Assembly: GCF_030247195.1 (NCBI RefSeq)
Contig: NC_080670.1
Span: 45,150,194 to 45,214,193 of the forward strand
Reading direction: 5' to 3'
DNA length: 64,000 bases
Origin: Topomyia yanbarensis
Lineage: Eukaryota; Arthropoda; Insecta; Diptera; Culicidae
The translations under genes and the position numbers were made by a program. Under the pieces are notes generated by a model. The model was given only the letters and a program-made list of their open reading frames with translations, was not told the origin of the DNA and ran no database searches. Below, in pieces: positions 24,099-33,837 of the stretch. How positions within the stretch are numbered: the stretch's first letter is position 1; each line of letters begins with the position of its first letter.

Positions 24099-24975
24099 AT
24101 GTCCAACGACGAAGAAAAGATATCTCCCTCCGGAAACGGTGCTGCAGTTCCAGCTGAAACCTGTTCCAAGCTGAAAGTTCTCGCCTTGCACGGGTACCGG
24201 CAGAATGGGGATGCTCTGAAATCCAAACTAGGCTCGTTCCGGAAATTTATCAACAAATACGCCGAGTTGGTATTCGTGACAGCGCCACATGTTGCACCCC
24301 CGCTGGCCGATTGCAAACCCGAAACGGAACCAGATCCGACACAGCGCAGTTGGTGGTTCAACAAGGATGACGGTACGTTCAAGGGCACCAACAGAAGTGG
24401 ACCGGCGATCGGATTCGAAGAAAGTCTCAAGCTAGTAGAAAAAACATGGAAGGAGGAACAGTGCAATGGCCTGCTGGGATTTTCGCAGGGTGCCTGTTTT
24501 GCGGGGCTGTTGTGCGATTTAAGCGCACGAGGGATGACTTCGATCAAACCTGAATTCGCGATACTCTCTTCAGGGTTTCGCTCCGGCAGTTTGGTTCATT
24601 TGAACTTCTACGAAAATAAGGTCCAAATCCCGTCCTTGCATATATTTGGGGAAACTGATGAGATTATACCTAGAGGTAACTAACTATATCAGTAGAGAGC
24701 ATCACAGAACTCACCACTTATTGTATTCTTATTTAGGAATGAGTATAGCTTTGGCGGAAACGTTCGTAGATCCGCAAATGCTTGTACACCCGGGTGGACA
24801 CTTTTTCCCAGCTCAAGCATCCCAAAAGCAAATCTACGTGGAATTTTTCCGTGAACGTTTACAGTACCACTTGGAAGCGAAAGAAATCGAGAATGCGACA
24901 GTCGAGAATAGTTTAATGCTGGATGGGGATAATACTGCGCAAGTGACTTGCAACGACGACGATGACTCGGATTAG
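24099..24975 (+). CDS. OVCA2: FSH1/OVCA2-type serine hydrolase (two exons)
   Basis: Exon 1 is 24,099-24,675 and exon 2 is 24,737-24,975; the 61-bp intron has GTAACT at its start and TTATTTAG at its end. The joined protein has 271 residues with an alpha/beta-hydrolase fold: LALHGYRQNGD near residue 28, nucleophile Ser129 in GFSQGA, Asp187 in GETDEIIP and His214 in HPGGH, the last encoded in exon 2. Drosophila and vertebrates have one such gene of similar size; family members cleave small ester substrates in the cytosol. It converges on the Elongin B gene 500 bp downstream. ATTAAA at 25,018 may be its poly(A) signal. The triad is complete and the gene looks intact. Confidence 0.93.
24676..24736 (+). 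other. 61-bp intron of the OVCA2-like gene
   Basis: Consensus donor AG/GTAACT and acceptor TTATTTAG/GA. Splicing joins codon phase 1 and restores the conserved sequence IIPRGMSIAL. Without splicing the frame stops at the next codons. Confidence 0.9.
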
Positions 24976-25473
24976 CATGGCTCATTAGTTTTTCCCAATC
25001 GAGCATAATTTATGTTTATTAAATTCACAATTTAATTACAAAAGTAAAAAATTAAAAATACACAAAACGTCTAACGACTGCTGAAATATTTTTTTCCTTT
25101 GCTCTTTGCCCTTTTACATCTATCTCGATAAGCACGCTCAAGTAGTGCACTGATCTAATGTGCCAGGAACGGTGCATTTAAATGTCCTTGGTCCACCTCC
25201 AATGGAAGTGTCGGTTGACTTCACAACTCTTCCGGTCTTGCTATTAATATATTCTAACACCATCCAAAAACCACCCGGTTGAAACGTGTAACAAAACTAA
25301 AAGCTAACCTAAACTTTGAAGCAGGAAGAGTCCCATCGGGCTCCGGCAACTGAGCGTGTCTGCGTGCATGAGTGGTGAGTAAAGGTTTGCACGATTTAAA
25401 TGAACAATATGTAATCATTTAGTTGCAGTTGATGGCAAAACAAAATCAGCATAGGTTAATCCTCCGATTTCGA

Positions 25474-26504
25474 TTAGGCGAGTTGATCCTGCCCGTTGGC
25501 TGCATCCTGGTTCTTCATCACATCCGGTAGATCTGGTGGCAGCGAGTAGGGTGTCATTTCAAGCGATTCGAAATCGCCCCCATTGTCCCGGACTGCCAAT
25601 CCAAGCTGGGCAGGGCACTGTGCCTTGGCCGTGGCCACGGTTATGCCACAATCCTGTAGCGTTCGTTCGTCCTCCATCAGCTGGTTGTCTTTATTGAAGA
25701 GTCGCTGATCCCGGGGAGGCACTTTCAGGATCCCTTCGATCATACGTTTCAACTCAAACACGGGCGTTGTTTCTTTGGCATCAGTGAATATCGTTGTCTT
25801 TTTCCGTCTAATCATCATGAAGACATCCTACGAATATGCATATCATTATTTTATACGTTAGAATACAATCCTGAAAGGTTTCATTATTGTGCCATATGAC
25901 GTTGACGGAGCTCGAGGGACGAATTAGCAACATGCTTAAACAAATATTTCAGTTCCTCTAAGTGTTAACAAACTGTTTCGGAAAAGGTGCGGAAATATTT
26001 AGTTGAAAACCGCTACACAAACTGATCACACAGATGTTCACCTTCGAACCCGCCATCGATCATGTGACTAGAACTCTTCCTTTGCTTATCTTTACACACT
26101 GGTAGAAAGGTGAATACATCCCGATGATCTACCAATAGTATTGCGTTATCAGTTAGTATACAAAAATATTATCAAAGCTGGGATGAACACACGATTGAGA
26201 GTTGCCTTATCTCCGAAGTTGGAAGAAACTAGGACAAAATTGAAATACATAATTATCAACCATACCAGCCGCCGAAACAAGTTCAAATGCAATTTCTGAG
26301 GTAATCGAACCAAATTTCCCAAAACAATCATCGCTGCAAACGCGTCATAGATAAAGTCAGCAAGCTCGTCCAAAGTTCGTTTGTCATCGTCATACATACT
26401 TTTTTTCTGGGCACTACCTACCCGTTTGAGTAACATCCAGTACAAATCATATTTGATAATAAAAACGTATTTCGTCAAAAACCTCTCTGATGGACACTCA
26501 CCAT
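25474..26504 (-). CDS. EloB: Elongin B (two coding exons, first holds only ATG)
   Basis: The main exon (25,827 down to 25,474) encodes a ubiquitin-like fold with the hallmark start [19 protein letters not shown] and the segment [20 protein letters not shown]. It begins directly after an acceptor (CGTAG) with GAT, not ATG. A start codon flush against a donor (ATG then GTGAGT) lies at 26,504-26,502, so the CDS is 26,504-26,502 joined to 25,827-25,474. The result is 118 residues, the usual length. The protein partners Elongin C in SIII elongation factor and in VHL/SOCS-box cullin ligases. A start at the first internal Met would lose three conserved residues. Confidence 0.93.
25828..26501 (-). 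other. 674-bp intron of Elongin B
   Basis: The intron runs from GTGAGTGTCC (26,501 downward) to TTCGTAG (25,828). A 109-codon frame on the same strand inside it (26,478-26,149) shows no recognisable domain and is probably chance. Confidence 0.85.
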
Positions 26505-27033
26505 TTTTGTTGATAATAAAGGCTCCTTTTCCTGTAGTCGGTACACCGAGGATTCACGAGTTCCAAAAGATCTTCAGCTGGGATTTGCGTGTGTAGTGCT
26601 GGTCCAATGCCGGTTTCCTGCTTATCAAAATCTAGAGTCACTAACCGGCTGGACGAAAAATTGGAACCAACACACAAAAATGGAAAACGAGTAGTTAGTT
26701 TACGTACCGTAAAACAATAATTCACCTACGATCGGAACCGTTCTTAGCTATACACCGTATTGTCTGGTGCTTTCTTTTCACCTACCAGATGACTCCTCCG
26801 GATCCGGTTTTGCTCGTGATGGCCACTACGATTGTGTATGCTGTTCTCACTGTTGATGATGTGTGTTGGGTGAAATTTTTACTTGATGATCATTTGACAG
26901 CACAGTGGCGTAGTTCGCTTTCAGATCAAAATGGCTTGCATAAAAAAGAGAAAAAGGTGGGAACAGCACAGCGCATCAAACCGGTCTAGATTATGTTTAT
27001 AAAAGATCCTAATTGTCGTGAACCGCAAACACC
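26505..27033 (-). other. 5' UTR/promoter side of Elongin B
   Basis: The sequence upstream of the Elongin B start should contain its leader and promoter. I see no clear TATA element and no other gene. Confidence 0.45.
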
Positions 27034-28023
27034 CAGTGAGCAAATTTTCTGGCAGAGACCGCTCTGCTACATTTCTGTAAGTCTTGGTTTGGCAGCCCTG
27101 TCAGATTTTTGCGCGTATCCTGTCGGGTTAGTTGAGCTAGGGCGAACTCGGTTTTGCTCGCCTTTTCTGGCAAATTTTGATAGGCACCGAGCAAAATCCT
27201 GGCATAACTCGGACATAAACTGTGCAAAGATCCTGGCAATTCCTACCTGGTAGAATTTAGCACGAATCGAGCAAAAAATCTGACAAAGATGTGGCAGGAA
27301 GCGTGCAGAGATCTTGGCCGTACATTTCTGGCTGGATTCTGGATAAAAGTGAGCTACATCGGTTGTTTTAACCGCTTCTGTCAGAAACGGTTGTTGCATT
27401 TGAGCGAATTCGTTGCCAGAATTCTCGCACAAATCGCGCAAAATGCTCGCAGAAACTCTGCCAGCATCAATTTCGCTTTGCTCAACTTTTGCTAACTTTC
27501 TGCTTGCCACGCTGACCGGGCAGCTCAATCCCGGTCAGCGTGGCAGCAGTTAGCAAAAGTTGAGCAAAGCGAAATTGATGCTGGCAGAGTTTCTGCCAGC
27601 ATCAATTTTACATTTTGCGCGATTTGTGCGAGAATTCTGGCAAAGAAATCGCTCAAATGCAACAACCGTTTCTGACAGAAGCGGTTAAACCAACCGATGC
27701 TGCTCACTTTTATCCAGAATCAAGTCAGAAATGTATGGCCAAGATCACTGCACGCTTCCTGCCACATCTTTGTCAGATGTTTTGCTCGATTCGTGCTAAA
27801 TTCTACTAAGTAGGAATTGCCAAGATCTTTGCACAGTTTATGTCCGAGTTATGCCAGGGTTTTGCTCGGTTCCTGTCAAAATTTGCCAGAAAAAGGCGAG
27901 AAAAACCGAGTTCGCCCTAGCTCAACTAACCCGACAGGATACGCGCAGAAATCTGACAACGCTGCCAAACCAAGACTTACAGAAATCTAGCAGAGCGGTC
28001 TCTGCCATAAAATTTGCTCACTG
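27034..28023. mobile_element. 1-kb foldback element
   Basis: Two arms of about 480 bp are inverted copies of each other around a short centre near 27,515-27,545 (CACGCTGACCGGG / CCCGGTCAGCGTG). The ends read CAGTGAGCAAATTTT and complement. The arms are rich in the words CTGGCA and GAGCAAA and show scattered differences. The right arm has a small extra palindrome near 27,575-27,610. Frames on both strands mirror each other and are not genes. No transposase and no clear duplication at the ends. Confidence 0.88.
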
Positions 28024-28288
28024 CGATTTCTTATATGTAGGGTAAAAGAGGTATTTTAGCCTTCCTAATAAAAAAAATTATACACGAACTTATAATCTAA
28101 CGATTCCACATATTCTTTGGATTATACTCTGAACAGGTCCTTAGGCTCTTGGATCATAAGATGTTTATTAGGGCCACCTTAGGACATAGTTTTGATATCT
28201 TGCGAAAAAGACATAACGACTGCAAAGGTTTGTAAAAATACTCATGTACAATATCGACTTACATCTGACCATCAATCCAGATCTCTTA
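28024..28288. other. Intergenic, nothing recognised
   Basis: AT-rich DNA between the foldback element and the next small MITE. Confidence 0.5.
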
Positions 28289-28405
28289 AGCGGCCATTAC
28301 ACGTTCAATATTTTTGTCAATGCCATACAACTTTTTCCATTACACGTACAATACTTTTATCAATACTCTAGTATTGACAAAAATATTGAACGTGTAAGGG
28401 CCGCT
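28289..28405. mobile_element. 117-bp MITE related to the 13.6-14.5 kb family
   Basis: The ends AGCGGCCATTACACGTTCAA and the near-complement resemble the AGCGGACCCTACACG termini of the self-nested family, and the interior again holds ATATTTTTGTCAAT. The symmetry extends outward to CTCTTAAGCGG, so the true boundary and target-site duplication are uncertain. Confidence 0.75.
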
Positions 28406-28681
28406 TAAGAGCCGCTTTAAAAACGTATCATTTACTACGAAATCAATAAACATGGTATTTTTCATGATTTTTTTTTTCTATTGCCGCCACCTAGGGGCAG
28501 ATCACTTGTGATACATTTTTAAAAATCAGCTAAATTAAATGCATTTCTTTCCATCAAAATAGAAATTCATAATGTATTTTGCGTTGCGTGCAATATATTT
28601 TGCGTTGCGTGTAAGACGCCAAATCCCTACAAAAACTTAGCCCTACATTCAACAAAACGTCGAACAAAGTGAATCAGCGTA

Positions 28682-28816
28682 TGTTGTGGTTCGTGTTCGT
28701 AGGTGACCGATAGAGAAGATTACACGACCCACACGTTAAAACATATATATACTTTATTTAAAATAGAGACGCGAACAAACGGAGAGGTAAAATATGCGTA
28801 TTACTTATAGTATGGT
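28682..28816 (-). repeat. Outer half of the split left LTR
   Basis: It matches 38,276-38,410 with one mismatch (GTTCGTAGG against GTTCGGAGG) and ends in AGTATGGT, where the 4.9-kb insertion begins. Confidence 0.92.
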
Positions 28817-29059
28817 CAAATACAAATATGTTAATACGGAATGCTCTGATGATTTTTCGAGGACTCGTTTTACGCTACCCTGTACCTGGAAAGGTACAGT
28901 GTCAAAGTGACAGTGCACTTTGATGAATTATCATTGAAACTGGCAACGCAGAACGCCAAGCTGTTTATTATTGTATCCTAGTGATATTTTTGTTATTCCT
29001 TTTTTTTTTATTTACGTGAAAGTTTTTCTTTCTCACGATGTTATTCGTTGTAATTGTAA

Positions 29060-30460
29060 TTGTAATTTAGTTTGCATTTTCGACGTGAAATGTACAAAGG
29101 CACCGAGGTTGAGTTGATTCTGGGTTGCCTATCAGTGCTGGCCAGTTTTGCCCTGTGGCTGCTGGTAGCAACTTTATTCAATCCGCCGATTTCCGGAACG
29201 CACAGCATCGTAGGTTCGACTATCGGTTTCAGTCTGGTTGCCCGTGCAATGCAAGGACTCAAGTGTAGCACACTCGGAACGATCGCCGGATCGTGGTTCA
29301 TTTGACCCGTGCTCAGTGGTATGATGAGCGTGATGTTGTTCTGGTTCATTTGTAGATTCATTTTGAACGCCAGAAACCCGCTCAAGGCTGGGCTGTTATC
29401 ATTGCCGCTGTTTTACGGAGCCACACATGGCAGTTAACGTATTCAGTATTGTGCACGAAGGACCGAAGCTGCTCTACATGGATAACATCACAACTTGGAT
29501 GGCGGTAGTTATTAGTGTTTCCGTAGGACTATTGATTGCTGTACTCGTGCAGCGTTTTGTCGTTCCTTGGCAGAAGAACGAGATTCTGAATCAGAACAAA
29601 GTCACACACACTGAATTCATTGTCGGTGATTCGGATTGTGATTCGTCGTCAAACGGAAGTCCGCGGCGAACAAAATGTCCACTTTTCTTGGTAGGCGATG
29701 GAAAAACTACCAGCTGCTACCAAAACGACTGAACTGGTAGAACTGTCCTCTTCGCACCTGCACAGCGGATTGATTAAGAAGCTTTCGTCTCCGCATGCAA
29801 TCAAAAAACAAACCAAATCCGTACAAGATCGATCCGAAAATTGTGAAGAAAGCAAAAACCCTACTTTCAACCAACCAAATCGGTCTGGATAACACCAATC
29901 TGACGATAACCAGCCTAAACTACATCGATGAGTATCAGGCAACGATTAATGAGAAATCTCCTACTTGCTCCAAGAGTGATAGTACTCTTCCGATAGCCGA
30001 TTACACGCTGGTGACGCCAAATATTGTTTTGAACGGTACCGACAAAGATCTCAGGAATTATATTGGAAGAATTGAAAATGCAGCTGGATTGGATCATACA
30101 CTAATCAGTACGACCCTGTATCAGGATTCGAGTAAAGTTCCTTAAATTAGTGGTAAGTAAGATTTGGAAGAGAGCAGACACAATCCAATGAAGGAGGAAA
30201 ATAAGGCAGTGTCAGCCCTATTTTCGTTCCTGCAGATACTGACTACGACTACGTTCGGAGTGGTAACGATGTGCGTAACGCGATAGGACCACTAATTGCT
30301 CTCTTTATGCTCTACCGGGAAGGCTCAGTATTGCAAAAGTCTGAAACTTCGCTTGCATTACTACTGTACGGTGGCATCGGTATCTCACTAGGTCTGTCGC
30401 TATGGGACCGTCGTGTTATAGAGACGATTAACTTCTACTTCTTCCCTTGTAGGCGGGAAA
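29060..30460 (+). pseudogene. PiT sodium-phosphate cotransporter fragment
   Basis: Several plus-strand frames together follow a PiT (PHO-4 family) transporter: LVATLFNPPISGTHSIVGST and GLKCSTLGTIAGSWF, a stop, then an open continuation (RFILNARNPLKAG), a frameshift, AVNVFSIVHEGPKLLYMDN and a membrane segment, then a polar loop in shifted frames. The last part is ALFSFLQILTTTTFG and GNDVRNAIGPLIALFMLYRE, the second PiT signature. N- and C-terminal parts are absent. No intron could be recognised within the piece, but part of it could be a single exon. At least one stop and three frame changes make it non-functional. Confidence 0.82.
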
Positions 30461-30811
30461 CTTGTTTTTCTTTTAAAAATATGCATTTAGTGTTGTAGAT
30501 TCTTAAAAAAGCGGCGGAAAGCGAAAATTTTAATAATTCATTAATAAGCTTAAAAATAAATTGTACCTACTAACCTTGCTCGTATGTTTATTGTGAAAGT
30601 AAGGCTTTTGGCGAAGCTAGCTTAATGCGACTATGCCGCATAACCGAGTCCACGGATCCGAAGCGGCGCAAAGCCGTTGAGGATCCGACGGACGAGGTGG
30701 CTTTGTTGCTTATCAACGGAATCGCAAGCAAATCTGTGATCCACTCGCTCGCCCGGTATACTCAAACATAGGGGCTAACCCTAGTTTAAGTCCGACAGCA
30801 CTAGAAAAAAT
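30461..30811. other. Unassigned segment with a GC-rich patch
   Basis: Between 30,600 and 30,780 the composition becomes coding-like (AAGCGGCGCAAAGCCG and neighbours) and a plus-strand frame of about 55 codons is open, but I cannot name it. It may be a third captured fragment. Confidence 0.35.
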
Positions 30812-30925
30812 CGATGTGGCGTAGCCACATTAGGCATTAACAATGTCTTATTTAGTAACAATAGAATAGTACTCATTAACAAAAAATAAAATATTGTCGC
30901 TGTCTAATGTGGCTACGCCACATCG
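30812..30925. mobile_element. 114-bp MITE with hairpin termini
   Basis: The ends CGATGTGGCGTAGCCACAT and complement are inverted repeats of 22 bp. Each terminus is also a palindrome on its own (ATGTGGC-GTA-GCCACAT). The interior is AT-rich. No clear duplication at the ends. Confidence 0.8.
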
Positions 30926-31777
30926 TTTCATTCGTGTGCTGTCCGCTCAGGTTTCCGTAGGAACCAACTTGGTTTGGTGTGTCACAAATGACAATCACGT
31001 TTGGTTATTGGATCTAGTACCGAAGCGAAGACGTACGGGTGAATGTTAGACAAATATATAATTTGCAGAAGTAGTCCAATAAATAATGTAACATAACGAG
31101 TGACATATGTTGATCGGCCATCAGTGGACCAACCGCAGGCAAATTTAACAAAAATATTATGAAAGTTTGTAGCTAGGCAGCAGTTTTTAGAAAACACAAC
31201 TATGCCTTAGATAAAATTTAGAACGCAGATGAGAACTATAATATGCTTAGAAGTTTAACGAATAGAAAATGCTGCAAATATGTTTACAACAAACTTACCG
31301 GGAATGTGGAATGATGTGAGCTATTGTAAAAAAGATTATAACTATTACCTTCAGGTCGCATGCCGCTGTTAACCCTCCAGCATTCGCGCGAATGGCTCCC
31401 CTAATGAGCAGCTGCTGTTGCCGAAAGATTTCGCTAGAAATTCAGGTTTTGAACTAAATACAACGGCGCGAGCGCCTGAGAGTTGACACCGATGGTTTAT
31501 TATCTTGCTCTTACCTATACTAGGCCCATTAGTTTGACACATATTGCCCCGGCAATATCGAAACCCCATGTTTCAGACCTTGAATACATGGAGACAGTAG
31601 CGCTTTGCTCCCACTAGTAGTTATAATCTCTTGTTATTGCACTTGACTTTTCAATGATATTGTAGTCACAATCGAGTAAACGTTTGTATTTCCACGTTTT
31701 CAATTACATTTTTGCTTGCAAGCAATAAAAGCATATTGTTTTCCGATTTCTCTAGATTTATTCAAACCATTGATTAA
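30926..31777. other. Unassigned interior of the 4.9-kb insertion
   Basis: The stretch holds a more GC-rich island at 31,350-31,570 that ends, on the minus strand, at a donor-like AAGGTAATAG. I cannot identify a protein. It might be a non-coding exon taken along with the captured DNA. Confidence 0.35.
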
Positions 31778-31873
31778 GGGCCGATTTATTCACCCTCGCG
31801 TAGCGCTTAAGCCAGGTTTAAACGTACTGGTGAACCTGACTTAAAATTTAAGCGAGGGTGAAGAAATCGGCCC
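31778..31873. mobile_element. 96-bp Harbinger-like MITE, copy 2
   Basis: Same family and length as 12,049-12,144 but reversed. It is flanked by TAA at 31,775-31,777 and 31,874-31,876. It sits at the edge of the PAN2 fragment inside the 4.9-kb insertion. Confidence 0.85.
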
Positions 31874-31894
31874 TAAAACACATAAATAATAAAT

Positions 31895-33350
31895 TAACAC
31901 TTTTTCAACGTCGTCAGTCTCTTGTTGCTAAAGATTGCATCCAGATCGCCTGGTTTAATTCCGAAGAATTTTGTCAGATAATCGACAATCTGCTCCTGAG
32001 TGGAGATGTAATCATCGACGAAGGAACTCGTTCATCTTTACCTTGCCCGCGGATACACGTGATCTTAGCAACACTCATGTGACGAGGTTTTTACGGTGGA
32101 CATTTTACCATCGGACCGGATTTCTCTCTCCTCCGGATTCAAAGTAACAAATTCAGCATACATTGGCACCAAGTCACCCGATTCAAAGATCTATTTTTCA
32201 CCCAACGGTTTGTCACCTTGGTTTTCCCTGGAGTATGGTAACAGATCAATTGTGAATTGATTTACCTACTGAGTCAAACATTACTTATTCTTTCCTTGTT
32301 CGTTCCTGAGTGCGGTACTGGTATAAAACAGAACGCATGGAACCTTCCAATCCAGTGTAAACCAAACCGCTTCCTGCGCGGACACCGGGAAAATACTAAA
32401 ATCATTGCATATGTACCAGTCCCCTCCACTTCGATCCGTTTTGAGATCATGATAGCTCTTTGGTATGTGCACCAAAGCTACCTGATTACGCTGAGTTCTG
32501 TCATTGATGTAGCAAACGGTCGCCGACAAGCGATACTTTTCGATTTTCGAAACGGCATATCTGAAATGTAGAAGATTTCAAATTGTTGCTACTACGGAAT
32601 ATGCTCTGACTCGTTTAGTTTGCAGCTTTCGTGAGCATCAGAACCTTCATAACAGCTGGAAGCAGTTTTCAATTTTAAAATTCTTCTCATCCAATGTCAT
32701 TCAGAAGCCTAGCGGAAAGCATGATTTCTGCTGACCTTGATTAGACGCATTCGACGGTGGGAGTTTTCTGTAATATTAGACGATTAGACGAACAACGTAA
32801 AATATTACAGGACCTGTGGTAACAACATTCAGGTTCAAGGAATCTCACCTCGGATGGAAAAAATGGCAATCTACCCGAGAGCAGTGCATCCCGTAACGAC
32901 ACATTTTCACATTTTCCCATTATCTACGTTTGCACCATTTCGCGAGTCCCCATCGCTAGACACTTGGGCAGAGGACCGCGGCATTTGTTTCTTTGTTTCT
33001 AGATACTCAAATTCTTTGTCCGTCTCCAGACCGCAGCTAACCGATAGAATTTTCGGCAGATCAGCCACACGACTCTTTCGATTAGTGGAGTGAACTTGTT
33101 GCGCTTCTTACACCAGGACGGTGTAGTTTTTTCAACGACATATAATTTTTAAAAATTTACGCAAATGTTCCGTCGATATGTCGGTTGTTGGTGTTGGTAG
33201 GATACAGGAGATTGCACACCAGGATATTATTTTTAACACTTTCGGTGTTGCAGTTGAAGCAACGTTGGGTGGTTTTTTGTTGAGTGCCGAACAGGCGACT
33301 GATTTCCGGTTCATCCTTGTTTTTTTTGAGTAGGTTGTGCTTCTTTTGCT
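31895..33350 (-). pseudogene. PAN2 deadenylase fragment (USP-like to exonuclease domain)
   Basis: Read on the minus strand in protein order, the pieces match PAN2: RLFGTQQKTTQRCFNCNTES and NLLYPTPTTDISTEHLRKF (33,314-33,132), VADLPKILSVSCGLETDKEF and CRYGMHCSRVDCHFFHP (33,090-32,860), GGDWYICNDFSIFPVSAQEA (near 32,430) and the exonuclease start [11 protein letters not shown] followed by [17 protein letters not shown] (32,160-31,950). PAN2 is the scaffold and nuclease of the PAN2-PAN3 poly(A)-shortening complex. An intron-like piece (GTGAGATTCC to ATTACAG, about 32,850-32,770) seems retained, which would favour capture from genomic DNA. Stops and frameshifts are frequent. Confidence 0.82.
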
Positions 33351-33702
33351 ATCTCAGTTTCGGCTGCCAACGTCGGATCGTAATCTTACGAGAAGAGATT
33401 ATATTGCGCGAGAAGAGATTATTTAAAGAAACCACACAACTTACCACTTCTGGCCACTAAACGATATCGAACCACAAATCTGCACAGACACAAACAAATG
33501 TCAACAAAAAAATTATTATTAAATTTAAGAACGGCATGCTCTGATCGGATTTATCAAAATGTGTTGCCATTTCTTATTACTTTTCAGTGTTTGTTGGTTG
33601 TCAAGCAAAATCCATGAATAGGGTTCATTAAATCTAGTTTTCGGAGAGCCAAAAAATGATTACCCTTTCATATGGGACCTTGGCGTATTTAATTTGTATT
33701 TG

Positions 33703-33829
33703 GTATGGTATATCACATTCTGATTCCTGACCGGATGCTGTTCGGTGCGTCAACTGAGTGACAGGCGGGCTGCCACCAGTGAGCCCAGCAATTCCTGTTG
33801 AGTTGTAGGGATGTTCACGTCTCCAACAT
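33703..33829 (-). repeat. Inner half of the split left LTR
   Basis: The sequence resumes with the duplicated GTATGGT (33,703-33,709) and then matches the remaining 119 bases of the right LTR without visible difference. Confidence 0.92.
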
Positions 33830-33837
33830 CTCCCCTC

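Larger units (their letters stand above)
28817..33702. mobile_element. 4,886-bp TIR insertion carrying two host gene fragments
   Basis: The ends are CAAATACAAAT on the left and its exact complement ATTTGTATTTG on the right, with weaker matching beyond (TAATACG/AAATACG). The insertion lies between two copies of GTATGGT (28,810-28,816 and 33,703-33,709) in the gypsy LTR. Inside are a PiT transporter fragment (plus strand), a PAN2 fragment (minus strand), a 114-bp MITE and a 96-bp Harbinger-like MITE. No transposase is visible, so it would have to move with help in trans. The 7-bp duplication is unusual; P, hAT and Dada-like superfamilies are possible, and none is proven. Confidence 0.8.

Noticed and set aside
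26149..26478. 109-codon frame within the Elongin B intron
   Set aside because: No domain or signal was recognised; it lies wholly inside an intron defined by good splice sites.
27067..27809. Cys/Arg-rich frames in the foldback element
   Set aside because: The same frames appear mirrored in both arms, as expected from an inverted repeat, and they match no protein family.
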